Positions 24,609 to 39,600 of a stretch of 64,000 bases of DNA are shown here, one piece after another. The notes beneath the pieces are model-generated. The model saw nothing but the letters and a program-made list of their open reading frames with translations. It made no database searches and had not been told where the DNA came from. Where the stretch lies: assembly GCA_009869945.1 (NCBI GenBank), contig WIXG01000183.1, positions 62,001-126,000 on the forward strand, read 5' to 3'. Both the position numbers and the translations under genes were made by a program. Position 1 is the stretch's first letter; each line of letters starts with the position of its first letter. Source of the DNA: Mesaphorura yosii (lineage: Eukaryota > Arthropoda > Collembola > Poduromorpha > Tullbergiidae).

Positions 24609-27600
24609 GTGAGTCCCCACCCGCGCCCGCAATGCAAATGCGTTGATAATTGCAAAGGGAGGATTATGATTACGGTAGGCAGTTGACTTGATTTGTAATC
24701 GCGAGTCGCGTGTTCATCAGCATCAGTACAAAGAATGTGTCTCGAGCCATTCGTCATGCTTAAGCACTCTCATTGCTTATCTCCTCGCGATCTTTGTCAT
24801 CTTTAATTCACTTCCTCGTCACCGTCACCTTGTGCAAGTAAGTCGAGCTTTGCTCAGCTAATTTGTAGCCAATTAATCTCCATTCAGAATATGGCACAGG
24901 TACAATTCAATACCGCTCTCTTTCGAATGGGAATGCGGGGTGGCCACGTTCGTTCAATCCTTTTACTTTTCATTCCATTAGAACGTGACAGTTGACGATT
25001 ATTGTTATCATCGTCCTCAAAGTGTAACATGAATGAAGAAGCAGACAGACGAGACAAGGGACGAGTGAAGTGACATTTTTAATATTGTTAGATTGGAAGA
25101 ATTGATTATTTGCCCAATTCATCGCGGCTCACGGCCCACTCATCCCACTCCAACGAGCAGGCCAACGCTTGCATAAGGAAGAACAGAAATAGGAAGAGTT
25201 TCTGCAACAATGCGAATTGTGGTCATTCAAGTGTACGTACACGTACGTGCACATACGAGTTTTGTATGACTTCTATAATTAGAATCGCACGCCATAAATT
25301 CTTATAACAGCTGACGAACTTTATGGTTTCTGCTGCTTTCGTTTACGATTGTCTTCTTCGCTCACCCTCACCAAGCCAAACCAAGGAGGAAAACCAAAAT
25401 TCAGAATATTATTTACGAGTGTATTGTCCTCGTTCAGTCACAGCCACGGACGGATGCGTTTGCGCTGAATCCCATTGTCCTCTCATTTTAATGGTTTAAT
25501 TTTTTAACTCAGACTGATCATAAAATTTAATGAACGCTGGCATGATGCCGGTGCAGTGGCGAATGAGTCAGTAAATGTACACCTGGTTTCGTGGTTTCAT
25601 GGCGCTCGACTCTCAAAATCCTCGTTTCTTTGTACTTCATGCATTCGACTTTAAAATCGCCGTTCGCATTGCCATTTGAGACGGATTCGAGTTCAACCTG
25701 CAAACACGGCCATCAAACTTAAATTGCATTCACTTAGGCGTAGAATATAAAAGAGAGAAGAATTGAAAAATCGAGGCATCGTCTCGACTTGCCTTCTCTT
25801 GTGGAATCCAGGCGAGCGATAGTTCGAGTTCAGAGAGTTGAAGTTAAACTTGAGTCGTATTGAGTGTGTGGGAGTTGAAAATATGTCGACAAAACAATCA
25901 TTAACCATCGCACTATATTTTATTTTCTGCATTCAATTTTATCGCACAAACTCTACTCTGCTCGGCAGGATGTTTGATGTTCGGATGTTGAGTCAATGCC
26001 ATGCATGGACATGTGTGACCTGAGACGCCTGACGCCTGAGTGCAGCGCCGTAAAATTGTAAAAGTGCGACACGTGCATGCATACACGCATCGTTCTCGCA
26101 TCTTGTCTTGTGTCGTTCATCAGTTTCGCCATAGGCATAAGATAAATTCTAGTTTACATCTCGGAGAAATTGCGCCATTCCTTATAATCGTAGTCTGGTG
26201 AGTCAATTTCCTCTAATTCCTTGACTGGGTTTCAGTATACATATTTAAGGAAATTTTACACCTGCTTATTAAGTTCCATGAAAGTGCATGCGGACGATTA
26301 TGCGCGTTCTAAAGTGCTGCTTAATTGAAAATTATGGTCATGAACAGGCTGACAACTTTGAACGAATGCGTACTTTCCTTCTTTTGACACGGATCATTGC
26401 TTGCTTGCTTGCATGCATTGCGAACGCATGACATACTTCCTTGCAGGCGATATTTCTCTCTCGTGTCTTGCATTTTTCAACTGCAAGTTCAAAGAAAATC
26501 GAGACAGCAGCAGAAACCCACACGTTTCTAGTGTTTAATTGCCTCTCACGAGAACATTCCGATGGACAGATCAAAGCAAGTCGCAAGCCAAGCCAAGTCG
26601 TTTCAGGCAATTCAACTTTTACCTGCAGCCCACACACGACAGGAAACAGGCACAAGAAATTACACAGGGCACGGGTTAATTAATGTTTGCACACGATGTG
26701 ATGGAAGAGAAGTCAAGGAATTGGCAGCTAATTAGAAGTAAATTAAGAGATCAGAGGTTGTCTCCGGCCTGTGTGGCGCGGAGCGTCGTGCCAAGCGTGC
26801 GTGTCTTAACCGCTTCGTGCTGAGTCGGTCGAAAATGAAAAGATTTATGTCTCTTTTTCTAGGATAATGTTATTAATTACACAAAATTCTTGGGCCGCGC
26901 GAATGTGAAAACTGAGCACGTACTCGCTACGTGCGGCGAATTGGCCCAATCTGCACCAGGTTAAGAAGACATTGCTCGCAGTACACAGTTCATAACAGAT
27001 CGTGTGTGTCGACGTGAACGCGAACAGCAAATTCACCTTGCGCCTCGCATTGTAATCATACACACGTCTCAATTTTCTCAATGAGAAATCGTGCGTGCCT
27101 TTATTTGCTAAACATTCACTTTTATTTATGGTTATAAGAATAATAATGCATCAATAATTGAGCTGAAGGCTACATTTAAAGAAATGAAAACCTGCGAGCG
27201 ATTGGCGACTGTTTTTCACCGTCGGATTTGTGTTATCAGTGATCTGGGGTTTCTGCACTTCACACGAGCCACGAAATGCGATGCACGAAACTGCCGATTT
27301 TGATCAGTTCTTGGGTGTCTACTTGGCTGGGTTAATCATGACTCAGGACTCATTTTCGGACACGACGCATGGTGTAGGCTGGACTGGCTTCTGGTCTGGT
27401 TCATTAATTTCAAGCTCAGCTGACTATGCGGGCGAAAGTGTGATTGTTCTGTATTCTGTAATCTGACATTCTTGTAATATGATAATAGCGGACGTTAACT
27501 TTTTGCCTGTCGCATTTTATTTCAGTCGTCATTGCGAACTGAGCCGAGCCAAAATCTTCCGATAGAAATGAACGCGCCACGCCATCACTTTTCTTTTGGA

Positions 27601-30600
27601 GGGCAATATTTGGTACTAATGCTCACTTATAGCGAATGACAGGTAGTAGGACATTGAAGAAGTAATCAAATTACTTCAGCAGCGATGAAATCTCTCTTGT
27701 CTTCCCCAATTAAGCTCACAAGACATGTTCGTGCCGTGCCGTGCCATGGTAGCTAAGAGAAATGGTTCAAGTTCCTCATATTGAACACACGCAAGTGTGA
27801 AATTGAGTAGAAATCAAGAAAAACCAGCACCAGGCTGCGATTGCATGGATGAATGAACGTGGAACCGAATTCGACTCAGTTACAATTGCCACGTTACGAT
27901 TTTTGCCTGCACTGTTTGGCAAAAGATTCAGTAAATACTATTTGCGCATGCTTATTACGCCAGCTGATTTTCCACGACCGTACTCTGTGTTGTGTCGCTG
28001 TGTGCGTGCTCAGTCAGCATCAATTTTGCTCGGTTTGCTTGCAGCCCCGTCCGCCGGAATGATTTATAATGTGTGATTAATTATTTTTCGTGTTTTGCTT
28101 AATTTTTCTGTAATTATAATTGATGGCAGGAGTCTAGCTCGGGGACAAGGAGAGTAATTCTTCAATTTCAGCATTTACTCTGATTTGGACGAGAAGTGCT
28201 CTGGTTCTCGCCTTCCTCGTGAAATAAATGTGTATTTATGCTGCCCTGCTAACATTGCAATGACGCTTGACAGTTTCAGGAATCCGGAAGGCGCACGCAC
28301 GACAAACTGAATTGCATTGGCACAGACACGGTAGTGAGGCAGACTGCTAAATGCAAAAGTGGTATTCATGTATGCATGCCAAAAGGAAATTAAACGTGCA
28401 TTATGCAGAACAGGTTCTATAAATTATTCTTGCCAATTGTTCATTCACAAAAATTTGTAACATGTGTGATGCATGTTTCTGCTTTGTTATGCTAAATGTT
28501 ACATAAAGTTTTCGCTGCTCGGACAGAACCAAACGAAATTGCATAACGGTAGCGCCCCAACTGTAATTATCACATTGTGCACAGAATTTTTATAATCGAA
28601 TCGGCAAGAATATGCGAATTGGCGATTTGATTTGTAACGGTCGAAATTGAAATTGGACATTATTTTTAGAAACCATTGCACAGCGTTTAATTTAAGTAAA
28701 AGTTCGTACAACAAAACAGCAGAGATGGCAAGTTTCGCAAATTCCATTTTTAGATTTACGATTCATCTTCGGTGTGCGTTAACAGAAGTTGTTCGCTGAT
28801 TCCAAGAACATTTTGCATTATCATGGAGTGTTTGTGACCGTGAGCGCCGCTATTTTAATTGAAATTCAAATAATACAAAACCCTTTCATGTCGTGCAGGA
28901 AAAGAATTCATTCAGGTGTGGGTTCTCGTATTCTTAGAGCCGTATATTAGCAAAAAGCAATAAAGCGCATACTGCCACCACTTCATTGAGCTGAGCTCCT
29001 TTTGTGACGCTTTTATGCAAAAGAATTTCATCGAGCTGTGCTGACTGCTGAGAAATAGTCGTTGAGACAGAAGATCAAATACAAGCATACAAGCAAAGTG
29101 TAAAATTTGAAACGAGTGAGCGGAGGAAAATGATTAAGGGTTTATTACTGCAACTGACGGTCTCACACTGCGGGTCGCAATGTCGCAGGCTAAAAAGGAA
29201 GGAACCAGGGTTCGGGTTCATTATGTAATCATAATGCTTCAAAGGGAAAGGAGCCCCAACCGACCCTGGTAATAATAGCCAAATAAATTAACCGAGTCTC
29301 AAATGTTACGTTAATTCTCGGCCTCTGATTTTCTAAAGAGCAGTGCGATGCACTCACACGATGTCATGGCAAAAGCCACGGTGACAGCAGTGACAAATGA
29401 ATACAAAAGCAATCGTAACGTGTGAGTGGAAGTGGCTTTATCCACTTTCGAGTTGAGCCGTCTGAGATGCTGGCTGTTTGCTGTAAAATCGCCTTGCAGT
29501 TCACAACTCACAATTCAGTCTCAACCTCAAGCTCTAATCTCGGCTCAATTTTGGTCCGCTGCGATCCCAACGAAATGGAATCTGTTTCTTTACTTTATGT
29601 TCAGCTCTGGACATATTTGGCAGTGAGGTTTATTTATTAGCGTATAGACAGTCAACTCTTCGCTGTACTGCGGTGCGCTTGAATAATCATCTGCGTTCTG
29701 TTGCAGGTTTTGTAGTTCCATTTTCATCACGCTCATTCTCGATTCTCGCGCACACTTCCACTTTTAAGCCGGCTCTGTCCATCTGAAATTTATTGTTATC
29801 GTTTCGCTCTCGTTTATTTCCTGGCCCACGACCGACGAGGAATTCCAACTCGCAGACCAAAACTCATTAATGTTTAATGAAGGCTTGTGTGCGATGTGTG
29901 AACGAATTGTTTTTACTTGTTTTTTTTTAAATTATGGGCTTGTGCACGGCACAAAATGCCAAAAAGCCAAACCAGTTTACACCTTATTTTATTTTACGCT
30001 AAATAGCATTTAGCATTGGGCGAGATTGGATTCGTTTAATATGAAGCGTCGCAACGCGAACGCGGTAGATAAAAAGCACGGCGAACGCGAGGCCGTCGCA
30101 GAAATAAGCTGCAAATTTGCAGATTGCAAGTTGCAATGTACTTTAATCTTTCCAATCATAAGATGCACACGAAAATTAAATTAGCATGTTGAGAGCCGCC
30201 GTCTCCCAAAAAGTATAAAAAGTAATTAAAACGTAGATTATGATTGAGCTGTTTGTTCGCCCAGGCTGCTAAATATAGTAAATTGCTTGGCTTGCCGGTC
30301 CTTTGCTGGGTTTGAGAATGCCGATTAATGGGATTCCAATGTATCATGCTATTATGGGCCGATGAATGACAGACGAACAAGGTCCCGTTTGTTTAGCTCG
30401 ATTTGCATGTTCTAATTTATATTACACAAAAACAAACAAATAACACACAACACAACCGTGAATGAAGTGGTTCCAAATGCAAAAAAGGTGTTGCATTGCA
30501 TCACAGCAAATTAATTGCTTGCACTTGTTTGCTATGAAGCTGATGTATGGACTTGTGTAGTGCGCAGGCGAGAAAATTAGCTGATAAGTGTGAGGATTTA

Positions 30601-33600
30601 ATCTGTAATCAGATACGGAGTCTCTCTCCTTCACCCAGCCAGCTAGTTTACACTTACAGAGTTTGCATTTTATTCATCGAAAACCCGTCCAGCAGGATCT
30701 GTTCTCTTATTTTGGCAATTTTGCCGATATTTGCTCATAATTTGTAATGCCGAGCTGGCTAACTCGTGAAGAAGTGACATTTTGGCAACCTTGCTCGCCG
30801 AGCCTTTCCTGCGTTCTACCATCAACAGTTTCGTTCAAGAAATATGTTCGATTCTCAATCATCTCTGGCGGTAATGATGATCGAACAGGCGGCTGAAAAG
30901 TGAAAGTGACACACACATGAACATCATACGCGATAAGGCGATAAGGACTGTGTGGTGCATTGTGTATTCAGTGCCCTGTCTTGGCTTGTCTTGGCTTTAT
31001 ACTCAATTTGTCCTATCGAGTTTTTGTTTGGTGAAACAGTGAAGTAGTTAGCATCCAACGTGTTGTAATATTAATACAATAACAAGCCTCTGCATTCTTT
31101 GCTCTTGAGAAGATGAAGAATTGCCTCAGCCTCTGCCAAAACTCCACTTCAAGGTTAGCTTCCAATAAACGGTTCTTGAAAATTCGCAGACGCGATGCAG
31201 AGGTTACGAAATTGCAATGTTAATCGCATGTAAAGATGAGATGTAATTTCTTTCTTGTGCAACGTACGCATCATTGGATCAGGCGCATTATTACTCAAAC
31301 TCATGCAATCGTAATCCCTCGTCGCCATATCCTCGTGCATTGGGATTTACTTTTCATAATTTGCCAACAATGAATGCAAATCCTCGTCGTAGCTAAATAA
31401 ACAAAACATGCAACGCAGAGACTCATTTTAATAACACTAAATACGTGACATCATTTAACATACCTGTCAATACCGGACGGTTGTTAATGCTTTCTGCAAT
31501 TTTAAGACTATTACCGCCCTTGCGTATGTGTAATACAATGCCTTTTTATGAATGAAACTTTCGCCTTCATTTTATGAGTCAAGTTGATCGCTCACAGTTC
31601 AAACAACTCGCAATCTCAACTCGCCAGCACCAAAAAACTGAGACTCATCTCAAGCGTTTGTAAAACATGAGACTCAAATTGCCAAAAAGGAATGAAATTG
31701 GAAATGAATGAACAAAGAAGTTGCATGTTGTATTCTTTCTCTGCACAATGAAATGCTTCTTCATGTCGAACACAATGCTTGCTATACGCTTGCTGCTTAA
31801 GGCAGAAGATTCATCGGATTGCTGATGCTGGGTATGCACATTTTCATGCATTGTAAGCGCCGGTCTCTCACTCCTCAACCATTTATTTCAATTCCTTCTC
31901 CTCTCGCTCCTTTTCTTGCATTTTATCAATAAATTGTCTCGAATCATCTGCCACGGCGACTTAAATCGACTACCAGCAGTGCATGAATTATGCGCGTCTG
32001 CTGAGTTGACGAGACAGGAAAGGGAGACGATTTCTACAGTTGCATTCCGTTGCGTCAACGATTAATTCAGAGAAACGCTGAATGCAAACGCAAGGCCTTG
32101 AGAATGTGCACTGCATTGTTGCACTGGCAAGAAGAAGCACCTGAGCACCTGTGCGCGTCTCGTCGTGATTGTGTTTCACCAATCATAAATTTCGAATATG
32201 CGCAACGCAAGCAAGGAGACAATAAATTCTTTTTATGCTTTATCCTCATGACATGACATACTTTCATGTAGAAGCGATTGTTCCACGTGAGACTTGAAAC
32301 CGTTCTCAAAATCATTTCGTATTAATAATAGTGCATTTGACGTACTAGTGTCCCATTACACGAGGCGAAATGTTTATAATCTGTACAATGAACTCCTCAC
32401 GTTGCAAATTACGACTTGTACGTGCGCATTATTCTCGAATATTATCCTCTTCTTGCAACGGGGCACAGCGCATAAGCAAGAAACAGGGTTCACGGTTTAA
32501 ATTAACTGCTGCATGCAAAATGATACCGAACGGTCGTCTTCATCGTCTCCTGCAAAAGCAAAGGAATAAATCTCCAATCCTGAGGATTAGCGCGTATTTA
32601 TTTTGGCTAATGTTTACAAGAACAGGAACCCCGAACCTGCAGCGCACAATGCCATTGTTAACGGAATGAGAAAGAATTATGCGCCCCGCTGTGTTGTTCT
32701 AATTCCAAATTATAATGCAGTTGCTGCACTTAAGTCGTATTCAAATGCCAGGATGCATTAGTCTCGAGTGTGTTTCGTGAAGATGCGTAGCGATACGTCG
32801 TAAACAAGATGATGCGAGATAAGCAGCGGAATTAACAGCAGCATTGTCAGCGCGCCGTGCAGAATAATGACTATTGTTGGATCAATTATTGAGTTTCACA
32901 ATTTTTAATCTCTCAAGATGATAGTAAAAGTTATATGACTTGCTAAATCCAAAGACACAGAAATGTGCCAGTCGGCAAAGGCTCGAAGATGCACCGCATA
33001 CAAAACCACACTGACATGCCGCATTCACAAATTCACATGCCTTTGAAGGAGGATGTTGATTAGTGGTTACGATTAAGATTTGCATAACGAGTCAAACTCC
33101 TGTTCATGTTCATCTTAACAGCCGTTGCATTTTCATTTAAGGCGGGTGCGAATTACAAAAATAAACATGCCAAATGCTATAGCTCAATGCTACATACTGT
33201 AAATGCTCAACAAGTTGCTGTTGATTAGGCTTTCTTGATTAGCGAATAAGCGGTCATTCGCCAAAACAGAAGAACACGTAACACCTTGTTTATTGTATTT
33301 GTATATGGAATTGAAGGAGGTTGAATACTTCATGTCCCTTTTGGCCAAATCAATCGTGGACTCTTGAGATCGTTTGATTGCATATGAGAAAGCTCTCTTG
33401 AAACTGTTATTCTGCTATTGAGCCAGACAAAATTTGTACAAAAATTATTCGGGAGAATTCCTTCTCAAAAGTAGTTAATATTTAAAACTAAAAATAATGA
33501 AAACGATCGAGTTACGACTCTTGTCGAAGGATTTCGAGAACGAAGGGATCGTCTGCTCTCACATTTATTTTTGGCTTGTTAGAATCATAGACTGCACTGC

Positions 33601-36600
33601 ATTACTCATCGTCATCAAGTTCGGCTTCACCGAGGGGTTCAGAGAATCGAGAGGATGAGACACACATCTGAAATGTTTTGATGACGTAATTTTCATACCA
33701 AATCCGTTGCATTACGCGTACGAACGCGCGGGGTGATTCATCCTGAAGTAATCAAATACTGCCTCCCTGCTCGACCTTCACTTTCTGCGGCAACGTCAGC
33801 GGCTGATGCACAACGACTGCTGACTAGTCACGATACGCGTAAGGATTTAATCAAGGCTAAATCAAGACATTCAAGATGATGGCAGATTGCATTGGGCGAA
33901 GGCTAGCACAGTACGGAAATTGAAGAATGCAAGGAAGCTGCTGCCTAGTTCCCGCTTACTTCTTTATGGAAAGGTGCGTTGAATGTGAAGCACGTTCCGT
34001 ACTCACGCAATAAAACTTTATCGCCCATCACCATTCACAACCAACACATGGCAGCAATAATGGTCACACGTATTCTTAAATTGATTCCAAGTTTTCTTCA
34101 ATTCTATTTGCCAGCTTCTTGTTTCTTTCCGGAAGCAGAAGTAGAAGTGGCAAATCTGTGCAAAATGCAGGCAAGACCACGGACGAAATAAAATTTCATG
34201 CTTAAGGGGTTACTACTTGGCTTGGTGAATGATTGTGTTATTTTTGTTTTGACACTTTTATGTGACACGCATAAGCGAGTCGAGTAGAAAAGTCGAGCAC
34301 ATCCTTTCACCATTCTTTGGCTTATTTTTTCGCGTACAGAACAGAACGGTTGTCATATTTCTCAATCATCGCTGCTGATGTTGTTTTTCCAGCTGGAGCA
34401 AATATCATGTTAGCATTTTGTCAGTGGGTTGTGCATGGAACCGTCAGAAAAACGGTGGAATGCCGGGAATGTGTTTGGCACGAGGCGGGTTATTAATTGT
34501 CACGTCACCCGGCACTCCAGCAAAGCAGTACGAAATATCTTTTTTGATCTTTCGAATTTCTGCTCCATTTCTAATATTCTACCTCCTTACCTTCTTAAAG
34601 TGTATTGTCTTATTATTGGCCTTGAGAGAAATTCTTTTTACTTGAGAGTCAAAAGTTTATTGTTAGTATAATATTCGAGAAGTTCATATGCTGAAAATGC
34701 AACTCACATCGACAACATTAAACCCAATCTAAAACTTTACCACAAATCTTAGCTTTCACCACCTCGCCTCGTTTCGGCCGAGCACATGCGTGTTGCACGG
34801 GCTTTGCTAACCTCAAGAACAGAAGTACGTAAAACAATTTGAAAAATGCGAGCGCGTGAAGGATTTGCATGATTTAACTACCGTGGCAAAAGTTTGAAGG
34901 CCTGCTCCAGATGCATGCGGGCATGCAAATTAAAAGTGGCGTGCCGTGGCACGGAAACCGAGGGGAATCATCTCATACGTGTTATAAGATTATTATTCTT
35001 ACCACTACGAGCCGCGTCGCGCCGCATCTCCTCCGAATTGCATTGCATTGCACCCTTCTCTTAATTTGAGGAGAAAGCGCGTTCCCGCGTTAGCGTCACC
35101 ATTCCAATTGTGAGCCCTAAAGTGTCCTTCAGCCAGACACAGTCAGAATCATTGCGAGCCGCGAGTGCTTGCGTGACGCGTGATTCAACATTCGTGCAGG
35201 TCGTTTATGTTGTGCCTTTAAATTATAGCAGCTCTTCTTCATTTTTATGGGCGATCTGCGCAAGAAATGATGAGGAAAATTCGCATGCTTTTATTCCATT
35301 TGCAGTACACAAACAAGACTAGAGTAGACTACTTTCTGGTGCATGATTTGGAGAGCGCGAGCAGCAGGCTCTCATAACGGATTCCGAAAGTGTGCTGCTG
35401 CATCTCAAACTTTATGGTTTATGGATCACGAGAAGGGGAATTTGTTGGTGGCTCCACTTAGCATTAATATTACATTGTATTTATTAATTCGCGTCGTCGT
35501 TTGGACGGGTTCCATAATGCTGCTCGGGAATCTTTTCCAGCTTCTCTGGAATTAGTTTTTCAGCTAGAACACGCACACGAAATTGGAAGCAATAAAATAT
35601 TTCACCAATTAGTAAGCCGATTTCGCCGTGGCTCACTTGTACATTTAATCCCGCATCCGAGGAAGGGCACGAATGTCGCAAGTGGAAGAATGCCACGTCC
35701 TTCCACTAAATTGGCATTCCGCTTCAAAGGACGGCAATAGGCAAAAACGCAGGAATCTGCATGGCCCACAGCGTCGACTATGCTTTCGGTCGGCTCGCAC
35801 AGTTCTAATTTAGGAAATTGAGGTATGTATCACGCTCCTTCCACATGTGCGACCCTCCACAAGGCATGAAGGTCAGATTATCTGCAGTATTTGCACTACA
35901 ACTTGGGAAAAGTTGGGAATATAATAATTTTCCTGCTTTTCATCGTTATTGAACTGCACCATTTGATTGGAACTGCTGGATTGGATTTTATTATACTGAT
36001 TGGATAAACTTTTCCTCTTCCAGCGAAGGCTGTCGCACAAAAGCATAAAAATAGCTCCATCATTTCGTCTCGATTCCAATTCCGAGAAGTGCAGACAGAC
36101 GCAGAACCCAGGTATCAAAGTCGCCCAAAGTCGAAGAGCTCGGATTTGCATGCGAGATGACGATGATGACAAGTGGCGAATGCGAATGCCGAAGGAGAGT
36201 TGAGGGCTGGAATGAGCAGCTGTGATTCTCTGCACGAGCTTTATTAAGAGAGAGAGCATCCTGCCTGCAAATCTTAACTTTGGCTGGCTGCTCGCAAATT
36301 TTTGTGTTTACACACGCCGAGAAACAAGAAGTCTATTGATTTTTCGTTCTGAACCAAGCTAAGACTTTCAGGCTGAGAAGATGAAGAGGGACGAAGGAAG
36401 TGCGAAGAGGAACTCTATAAAATACACGTGCCATTATTATTATTTCCTGCAGGCGGAGGCTTAAGCATGGAAAACCATGGGTTTAAAAGTGCTGTCCTAT
36501 TGTGCATGAACACGCGAATCGAATGCACAAAGACGAGCGGAAGCCTTGCAAAGCCAGCCCAATGAGAGCCTGGTCGTGGTATGAGTAATACCTTTCCTCA

Positions 36601-39600
36601 TCATCGCGGAGACATTCTCTTTCCGCAAGCAGCTCCACTGCATCATTCTATTCATTCGCTTCACTCAGAGTGAAACTTCACTTTTATGTATTCAACCGAA
36701 TCCTGGCTCTATTGGTACCCCATTTTTCAACTGTGAGATTTGCCATCAATGTGAATCCCAAAATTTAGCCGTAATTTGCCACAAAGTTTCTGATACCCCA
36801 AACTTGCGGCTGCGACTTTGTCCATAGTTTTACTGCGGCGGACTTCTGCGCGCGCGAAGTTTCACGGAAGCTTTTAGCAGCAAATTGAAAAGGCCTTGTT
36901 GAAAATTGGTTTTATAGAGCAGGCAGGCAGTCGGAGTTTTCACGTCGCTCGGAGGGCTGCAGGAAGATTAGATTTCCCTGGAAGTCATTATTTTTTAGAA
37001 AAACTCATCTATTTTACTACTAGGCCCTGCGGCTGTTTCATGCGGCTATTAACGATTTTACAGCACTAACTCAAATCGGATTGCAACTGAATTTGTTTAC
37101 AAACGCGCATGGGAACAAATGTGTGGTTGGTCCACAAACATAAACTAAAAACATTAAATGGAACAACGAACAAGTGCCCTCGCTTTCGGTTTTCGTTTCG
37201 TGCTGAGGATGCTGGGCCAGCATTGCTGGAGCGAGTAAGACTCGACTTGGACGATTCGAGAAATTCAATGCAATGCAGTGCAAAGCAATGAGAAAGCGTA
37301 AAGATTATGAGTGATAATACTCAGCATGAGCACAAGCTCACAAGCACGAGTTCCGAGCCACCGTGTAACAAAGCGAAGCGAAAGCCCAGTGAAATTTCAC
37401 CGTGAGTTGGAGGATGAGTAAGCGCTCGCTCTCCGTCATTTCCAACGATGGCTGTGCCTGTGCTCTTTCTCGATTGTCGCTTGGTTTTGCTTGGCTTTGA
37501 CTTCGTTCAGCATTCAGAGTGCAAAGGAAACTTTCCTTCCCTTTTCCTGCTGTGGTTCTGAGCGGAGTACAACATGTGCTGTGTGTATTATTGAAAGACT
37601 CCAGAAACGATTCACAGCACGATTCTCTGCAAACTGGAAGCTATAACACTCGTTGCTACTTTATTGACTGGAGCTGAGTAGAGCGTTCTACAACTGTAAT
37701 ACTCTGCTTAGCGAGCTTTGTACAACTCCAACACGTAACACGTCTTTTCTCCTTCCAGAGAGCGTGCATTGTGCTTTCGCTTTTACTTCACTTTCCATAT
37801 GCTCGCTCGCTCCCTCCCGCACAAGCATTTCATTTTACTGTGAAGGCTGTGATGCTAAATCTTACACACATAAATAGTTTGTCCCGAACCGAGTGCGAAG
37901 ACATTCCAATTCCATCGCTATTTTTGTCAACAGAAACACACTCTTCGGTAGTTTGTCGCTGGAAGTTTACTGCGAAAGCCCACGAGCTGTTTGCTTCTTT
38001 AAACTTTAGTTTCCTCAATTTCGTCTTCATTTCGAGTCAGATTTTGTATTGTTAAGTTGCAAGTTTTATTTGTGTCCTCGCTTCCCGTGTGAGTATTTGC
38101 CGTGACGAAGACGAGTAAGCACTGAAAACCAAGCAAGTTTAAATCAAGTTTGAACACCGCACCATGCGTTTAGGTTTACATATTTTGGCGAGCAATTATG
38201 TACGTTTCTGTTTGCACGCAGCGGGGCCACGAACAAAGGAAATTATCAGAAATTTTAGCAATTACGGGATACAAAGTATTAGTATAGGCGAAATTTACAA
38301 ATGAACATTTTGTATTCGAAGCAAGTCGCCAGTGTCCGTGTTTCGAAGAAGAACTGAACAGAGCAGTATTATTTCGCCACGAAAGTGAAAGCACAATACA
38401 AATATTCAAGGCGGACGACTAGTTCAGACACTTGACATAATTTTCACGGACGGGTTCAGGTAACCAATTATCTTTGCTCAATACATCCGAAACGTCGTAA
38501 CATTTAAAGCCATCAAAATTTCCCATACTTTCGGCTGTTCACAAATGACTTTTGTGCCTGACGAAGGAGGTCTGTCGAAGTGCAGCAGTTGCAGCAGCGG
38601 AGGCTTGACTAATACAAGAGGGCTGTTCATTAATAAGCAAAATTTGTCTCTGCCATTCTTAATTAGAGCCACTCATGCGTACTTTATGAGAAAACTTTGC
38701 AATCGATACGATTTGAATGAAGCGCTGGCATTTGGCTTTGGTCTGGCACGGGTGCCTTGCTCTTTTAACCCGAAACGGGTCGGTCGTCATGCTACTTGGT
38801 TCTTGCTTTCTGCGTCCAACATCGATAACGAAATGTAGTTGTGCAAATTCGCCTACGGAATATGGAAGTCTGATCCTCAATTGCAAATCTCTTTTTGATT
38901 GATCACCCGTCCTGAATTCGAGATTCAAGTCATCCTTAAGGGTTTTTTCTCTGGTTTGGTTTAAGTTGATTGAGTTTGACTTTTCTGGAACATTGCTTTC
39001 AGCACGGGGATTAGCGACTAATTCACAACAGACAATTGGAACGGACATGGATGCATTATCCATGTCCTTGAATGAGTGAGGGGCTAGATTCGCAGTGGGG
39101 TCTTACTGTTGCGTTGCCCAACGTGATAAGAATTCATCATAGTGAAATGCCATTACGAGGTGGGCTCAGTGAGCGAGCAAAGCTTGGATGAATAGCTCTT
39201 GCTGGCTGCGACGGCGTGTTTCCATTTATTACCAACTGTCACGAATCTTACATCTTGCACATATGACTAATTCTTTCCGAAATTGCATTTGGCTTGGATT
39301 TGGTGTCGATTGTTGATGTTGGCGAGGCAGACACGGCACGGTGTCGAGTCGACCGTGTGCATTCCAAAAAGGAGAGCAGAGCAGGTAATCATCCTCATCC
39401 AAAAGGATCACAATCATGACCAAGGCATTGGCAGACTGGTTCGGAATCGCCTTAAACACCTTTCTCGCTACGCACAATCTGTGAAGCGACGAAATGCGAA
39501 ACCACGCGTGGCACGTGGAATTCGAGCAAGCCAGAGGCATTTGGCAAGGCAATGAGGCTGATAGCTTGATGAAATTCGAATTTAGTTTCGAGCTATTTCT

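Noticed and set aside
38659-39063. 134-codon - strand frame in the SH2 gene intron
   Set aside because: No recognised domain, partly open on the other strand, and no splice or poly(A) support.
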